Origin: Actibacterium sp. XHP0104
GTDB taxonomy: Bacteria; Pseudomonadota; Alphaproteobacteria; Rhodobacterales; Rhodobacteraceae
Direction of reading: 5' to 3'
DNA: 64,000 nucleotides
Assembly: GCF_025751515.1 (NCBI RefSeq)
Contig: NZ_JAOWLE010000001.1
Location: 496,001 to 560,000, forward strand
Positions 61,331 to 64,000 of this stretch are shown here, piece by piece. Under the pieces are notes generated by a model. That model saw nothing but the letters and a program-made list of their open reading frames with translations. It had not been told where the DNA came from and made no database searches. Position 1 is the stretch's first letter; every line of letters begins with the position of its first letter. Both the position numbers and the translations under genes were made by a program.

Positions 61331-61385
61331 TATCGAGTCAAAATCAATATTGCAAGACTGTCGATCAAATGGTATCGAGTCGATA
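61331..61385. promoter_or_regulatory. Paired TATCGAGTC operator-like motifs
   Basis: TATCGAGTC occurs at 61331-61339 and 61373-61381, exactly 42 bases apart (four helical turns). The second copy is part of a perfect palindrome TATCGAGTCGATA (61373-61385); the first lies in an AATATCGAG...CAATATT inverted arrangement (61329-61351). They sit between the divergent MarR gene and the secreted-protein gene, a typical place for MarR sites. Confidence 0.65.
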
Positions 61386-61404
61386 TTAGATAGAGGAGAA
61401 CCCC

Positions 61405-62154
61405 ATGAAACATTTCATTTTGCCAAGCGCCCTTGCGGTGGTGCTGACGGGTGGCGCCTATGCGGCCGAAAATCATGCCATCAACCAGCCGGGCGCCATC
61501 GTTTCGGCGGCCGATGAGGCGCGGGTGGCGTCGTTTGACATTCTGGCGGCCCATGTTCACCGCGACGGCGCGCAGGTGACGTTCCACATGACGCTCAATG
61601 GCGTTGCGGGCGCCACCCAGCCCGAGCCGGTGGGCGCCCTGGCGGGTGCACCGGTTCTGTCCTATGTCTGGCCGACCTCGCTTGACCCGTCGGTTGTCGG
61701 GTTCGAAGGGGGGACGGGCATCCTGGCGCTTGCGGCCACCAGCCATCCCGATTTCGACGACACCCCGCTTTATGACGAAAACAACGATGGCGATCCGGGC
61801 AATGACGGCTTGCTGTGGCACAGCCACTGGGTTGTGCTGACCCCGACCGAGGCCTGCGGCGCCGGAGCGCTGGGGGTGCGCGACATCCCCGAGGGCACAA
61901 CGCCCGCGATGCCGGCGACCTGGCCGGGCCTGCCGATCTTTATCGACAGCCCGGGCCATACGCCGCAGTTCGACGGCCCCGAGATTGCGCTGACGGTGCC
62001 TTTTGCCGACCCGGATGCGGTGGCGGGCGCGGCCTATGACGGGGTGACATCGGCCTTGCGGGTGAATGAAAACATTCATGCACCGCTGCTATGCGTGACG
62101 GATGTGTTCGACATTGCCTCGGGTGACCTTACACTGCCTGGCAAGATCAACTGA
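61405..62154 (+). CDS. Secreted hypothetical protein in the HTHP module
   Basis: 249-residue protein with a signal peptide (KHFILPSALAVVLTGGAYAAEN). The mature part contains ASFDILAAHVHRDGAQVTFHMTLNGVAGATQP, VLSYVWPTSLDPSVVGFEGGTGILALAATSHPDFDDTPL, an Asp/Asn-rich YDENNDGDPGNDGLLWHSHWVVL segment that looks like a calcium-binding loop plus histidines, and a C-terminal domain with NENIHAPLLCVTDVFDI. I do not recognise the family. GAGGAG lies seven bases before the ATG. Cotranscription with HTHP (45 bases downstream) suggests a periplasmic role in the same redox or heme process. Confidence 0.75.
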   Translation: MKHFILPSALAVVLTGGAYAAENHAINQPGAIVSAADEARVASFDILAAHVHRDGAQVTFHMTLNGVAGATQPEPVGALAGAPVLSYVWPTSLDPSVVGFEGGTGILALAATSHPDFDDTPLYDENNDGDPGNDGLLWHSHWVVLTPTEACGAGALGVRDIPEGTTPAMPATWPGLPIFIDSPGHTPQFDGPEIALTVPFADPDAVAGAAYDGVTSALRVNENIHAPLLCVTDVFDIASGDLTLPGKIN

Positions 62155-62199
62155 CCTTTCGCCGTGCCCACCGGGCACGGCCCTTTACCGGAGACTGAC

Positions 62200-62430
62200 A
62201 TGACCGACACCTGGCTGCCCACCCTGCGTACCGTAACCCCGCAAGAAGGCTATGAACTGGCCGTCAAGCTGTCTCGGGTTGCGGTGAAGATGACCCAGCC
62301 CGACGCATCCGTGCGCGAGACCTTGCGCGCTGTCTATGAAAAGGATGCCGATGCGCTGATCGCGGTGTCGTCGGTCGTGGCGACGCATTTTCAGACCATC
62401 GCCGCTGCGAATAATTATTGGAGGGATTGA
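62200..62430 (+). CDS. Hexameric tyrosine-coordinated heme protein (HTHP)
   Basis: 76-residue protein closely matching, from memory, the HTHP of Ruegeria (Silicibacter) pomeroyi, a hexamer with tyrosinate-bound heme showing peroxidase and catalase activity. Tyr46 in LRAVYEKDADALIAVSSVVATHFQTIAAANNYW is the expected heme ligand; Arg26 and His63 are candidates for its distal and proximal partners. The ATG at 62200 follows GGAGA at five bases. The stop overlaps the next start (TGATG). It lacks a signal peptide, so it is cytoplasmic. Confidence 0.93.
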   Translation: MTDTWLPTLRTVTPQEGYELAVKLSRVAVKMTQPDASVRETLRAVYEKDADALIAVSSVVATHFQTIAAANNYWRD

Positions 62431-62966
62431 TGACCGCCACTCGCCCGGAACTGCCCGATTGGTCGGTGGATCAATGGTTCAATACGCTAGGGCCGCTGTC
62501 TCTGGCGGATCTGCGCGGCAAGGTCGTGGTGATCGAGGCCTTTCAGATGCTGTGCCCCGGCTGCGTATCGCATGGGCTGCCGCTGGCGCAGCAGGTGCAT
62601 GATGTCTTTTCCAAAGAGGATGTGGCCGTGATCGGTCTGCATACGGTGTTCGAGCATCACGCCGCGATGACGCCTGTGTCATTGCAGGCCTTCCTGCACG
62701 AATATCGCATCACGTTTCCGGTGGGGGTGGATACGCCCGGCAAGGGCGATCTGCCCCTCACGATGGAGCGTTATGGCTTACGTGGCACGCCGTCGTTGCT
62801 GGTGGTTGACCGGAACGGGGGGCTGGCGGCGCATCATTTCGGGCAGGTCAGCGCGTTGCGCCTGGGGGCCGAGATCGCGTCGGTGATCTGTGAGGCCCCG
62901 CCGCAGGCCGCGTCGGCCACCGGAACGGGTGCCGCCGGATGCGACGAGGACGGCTGCGTCATCTGA
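62430..62966 (+). CDS. Thioredoxin-fold (TlpA/peroxiredoxin-like) protein with CPGC site
   Basis: 178-residue protein of the redoxin fold: LPDWSVDQWFNTLGPLSLADLRGKVVVIEAFQMLCPGCVSHGLP carries C42-P-G-C45, the redox pair. RYGLRGTPSLLVVDRNGG holds the cis-proline near residue 122. A second pair, C171 and C176, lies at the extreme C-terminus (GCDEDGC), which could resolve or relay a disulfide or bind metal. No signal peptide is seen. The start is set by the one-base overlap with HTHP and by GGAGGG just before it. It is probably the reductant partner of the heme protein. Confidence 0.88.
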   Translation: MTATRPELPDWSVDQWFNTLGPLSLADLRGKVVVIEAFQMLCPGCVSHGLPLAQQVHDVFSKEDVAVIGLHTVFEHHAAMTPVSLQAFLHEYRITFPVGVDTPGKGDLPLTMERYGLRGTPSLLVVDRNGGLAAHHFGQVSALRLGAEIASVICEAPPQAASATGTGAAGCDEDGCVI

Positions 62967-63171
62967 CGATCCGGGCGCGCCTGCCAAAGACGCCATGGCG
63001 CCCATTGGCATGATCCTGTCCTCTATTTTGCCGAAAGCCCCGGTTTATCGCCTGAATCTGCCCCTTTGGCGCGATCGCCACTTGCATCGGGGTGGTGCCA
63101 AAACTAGAAGGGCGACTGATTAATCCCGCCGCGGCCGGTACTGCGGCTCTTATGCTATGGATGAGGACGAA

Positions 63172-64000
63172 ATGCAGGTTACCGAAACCCTGAACGAAGG
63201 TCTGAAGCGCGGCTATCAGATCACCGTTGCCGCGGCCGAACTGGACGCCAAGGTGAATGAAAAGCTGACCGAGGCGCAGCCCGAAATCGAGATGAAGGGC
63301 TTTCGCAAGGGCAAGGTGCCGATGGCGCTGCTGAAAAAGCAGTTCGGCCAGCGTCTGCTGGGCGAAGCCATGCAGGAAGCCATCGACGGTGCGATGAACG
63401 AGCACTTTGAGAAATCGGGCGATCGTCCGGCGCTGCAGCCCGAAGTGAAAATGGAAGGCGGCGAAGACTGGAAAGAGGGCGACGACGTGGTTGTCTCGAT
63501 GACCTACGAAGCGCTGCCCGAGATCCCCGAGGTCGACCTGTCGGGCGTCAAGCTGGACAAGCTGGTGGTCAAGGCCGCCGATGCCGATATCCAGGAAGCC
63601 CTGGAAAACCTGGCCGGCACCGCCCAGAACTTTGCTGACCGCCGCAAGGGCAGCAAGGCCAAGGACGGCGATCAGGTCGTGATCGATTTCGTCGGCAAGG
63701 TCGACGGCGAGGCCTTTGATGGCGGCTCGGCCGAAGATTACCCGCTGGTTCTGGGTTCGAACAGCTTCATCCCCGGTTTCGAGGATCAGCTGGTCGGCGC
63801 CAAGGCCGGCGAAGAGGTTGAGGTCAAGGTGTCGTTCCCGGCCGAATACGGTGCAGAGAACCTGGCCGGCAAGGACGCCGTGTTCGAATGCACCGTCAAG
63901 GCGGTCAAGGAACCCAAGCCCGCCGAGATCGACGACGAGCTGGCCAAGCAGTTCGGCGCCGAGAGCCTGGACGCCCTGAAGGGCCAGGTTGCCGAGCGTC
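63172..64000 (+). CDS. tig: Trigger factor (3' end beyond the window)
   Basis: Ribosome-bound chaperone and peptidyl-prolyl isomerase. The frame starts [19 protein letters not shown] and runs open to the window edge (276 codons). The ribosome-binding domain holds the signature [17 protein letters not shown] near residues 42-58. The FKBP-type PPIase domain begins near 150 with [22 protein letters not shown] and [20 protein letters not shown], and the C-terminal chaperone domain starts near 245. An in-frame ATG five codons earlier is possible; the chosen start matches the family. Confidence 0.95.
   Translation, partial: MQVTETLNEGLKRGYQITVAAAELDAKVNEKLTEAQPEIEMKGFRKGKVPMALLKKQFGQRLLGEAMQEAIDGAMNEHFEKSGDRPALQPEVKMEGGEDWKEGDDVVVSMTYEALPEIPEVDLSGVKLDKLVVKAADADIQEALENLAGTAQNFADRRKGSKAKDGDQVVIDFVGKVDGEAFDGGSAEDYPLVLGSNSFIPGFEDQLVGAKAGEEVEVKVSFPAEYGAENLAGKDAVFECTVKAVKEPKPAEIDDELAKQFGAESLDALKGQVAER

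Overview
The window looks like chromosome from a high-GC alphaproteobacterium of the Rhodobacterales (Rhodobacter/Roseobacter relatives). The evidence is family content and gene order: yajC-secD-secF followed by an R. capsulatus hel-type cytochrome c biogenesis operon (ccmABCDG), the trgA-trgB-cysK tellurite-resistance order known from Rhodobacter sphaeroides, a hexameric tyrosine-coordinated heme protein like that of Ruegeria pomeroyi, an AcuI-type acryloyl-CoA reductase beside a BCCT carrier, and a circularly permuted (two-piece) tmRNA gene with an alphaproteobacterial tag. No genus is assigned.

Layout. 1-9.5 kb: the end of a TRAP transporter operon with an unusually large DctM, then housekeeping genes (tRNA-protein transferase bpt, RDD and DUF2852 membrane proteins, YbaK-like deacylase, glnE, eda, TspO-like protein). 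9.5-19.5 kb: serS, a membrane pentapeptide-repeat protein, yajC-secD-secF, a TauE/SafE carrier, and the ccm operon. 19.4-27.7 kb: a candidate 35-residue small protein with its own terminator, a DUF1223 protein, a DMT exporter with an LpxL-like acyltransferase, an orphan fliG, a 47-residue secreted peptide, purB, a hydrolase-OsmC fusion and a hypothetical membrane protein. 27.9-31.8 kb: the glnB-glnA nitrogen operon, divergent nnr and a cysteine-less Hint protein.

31.96-33.47 kb is a minimal genomic island. An intact tRNA-Leu(UAG) gene is followed by a low-GC DUF5677-like gene and then a duplicate of the tRNA 3' part, giving a 36-bp perfect direct repeat; no integrase is visible. 33.6-44.8 kb: tRNA-Asn, a tRNA with CAU anticodon (probably Ile2), an MBL-fold hydrolase, a sensor kinase, purMN, rnd, sufE, small regulators, fumC, sspB and chrA. 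At 44.9-45.2 kb, on the minus strand, lies the permuted ssrA gene. It was found from its 12-residue tag (ANNNHAPVAVAA), matching acceptor strands and a promoter.

45.2-53.9 kb: a DUF1287 gene, an orphan solute-binding protein, and a FadR-type GntR regulator divergent from DUF2182-DUF1326, an alpha/beta hydrolase, acuI, a UspA protein and a BCCT transporter. Copies of a TTGTCAGACA-type palindrome in front of two of these units suggest a regulon, possibly for DMSP/acrylate-type compounds. 53.9-58.2 kb: photolyase, trgA, trgB, cysK, tRNA-Ser(GGA). 58.6-64.0 kb: a DEAD-box helicase, then a compact redox module: a MarR regulator with a four-cysteine tail, divergent from a secreted protein, HTHP and a CPGC thioredoxin-fold protein, with paired operator-like motifs between them. 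The window ends inside the trigger factor gene.

All calls come from reading the sequence and recalling protein families; no database search was run.
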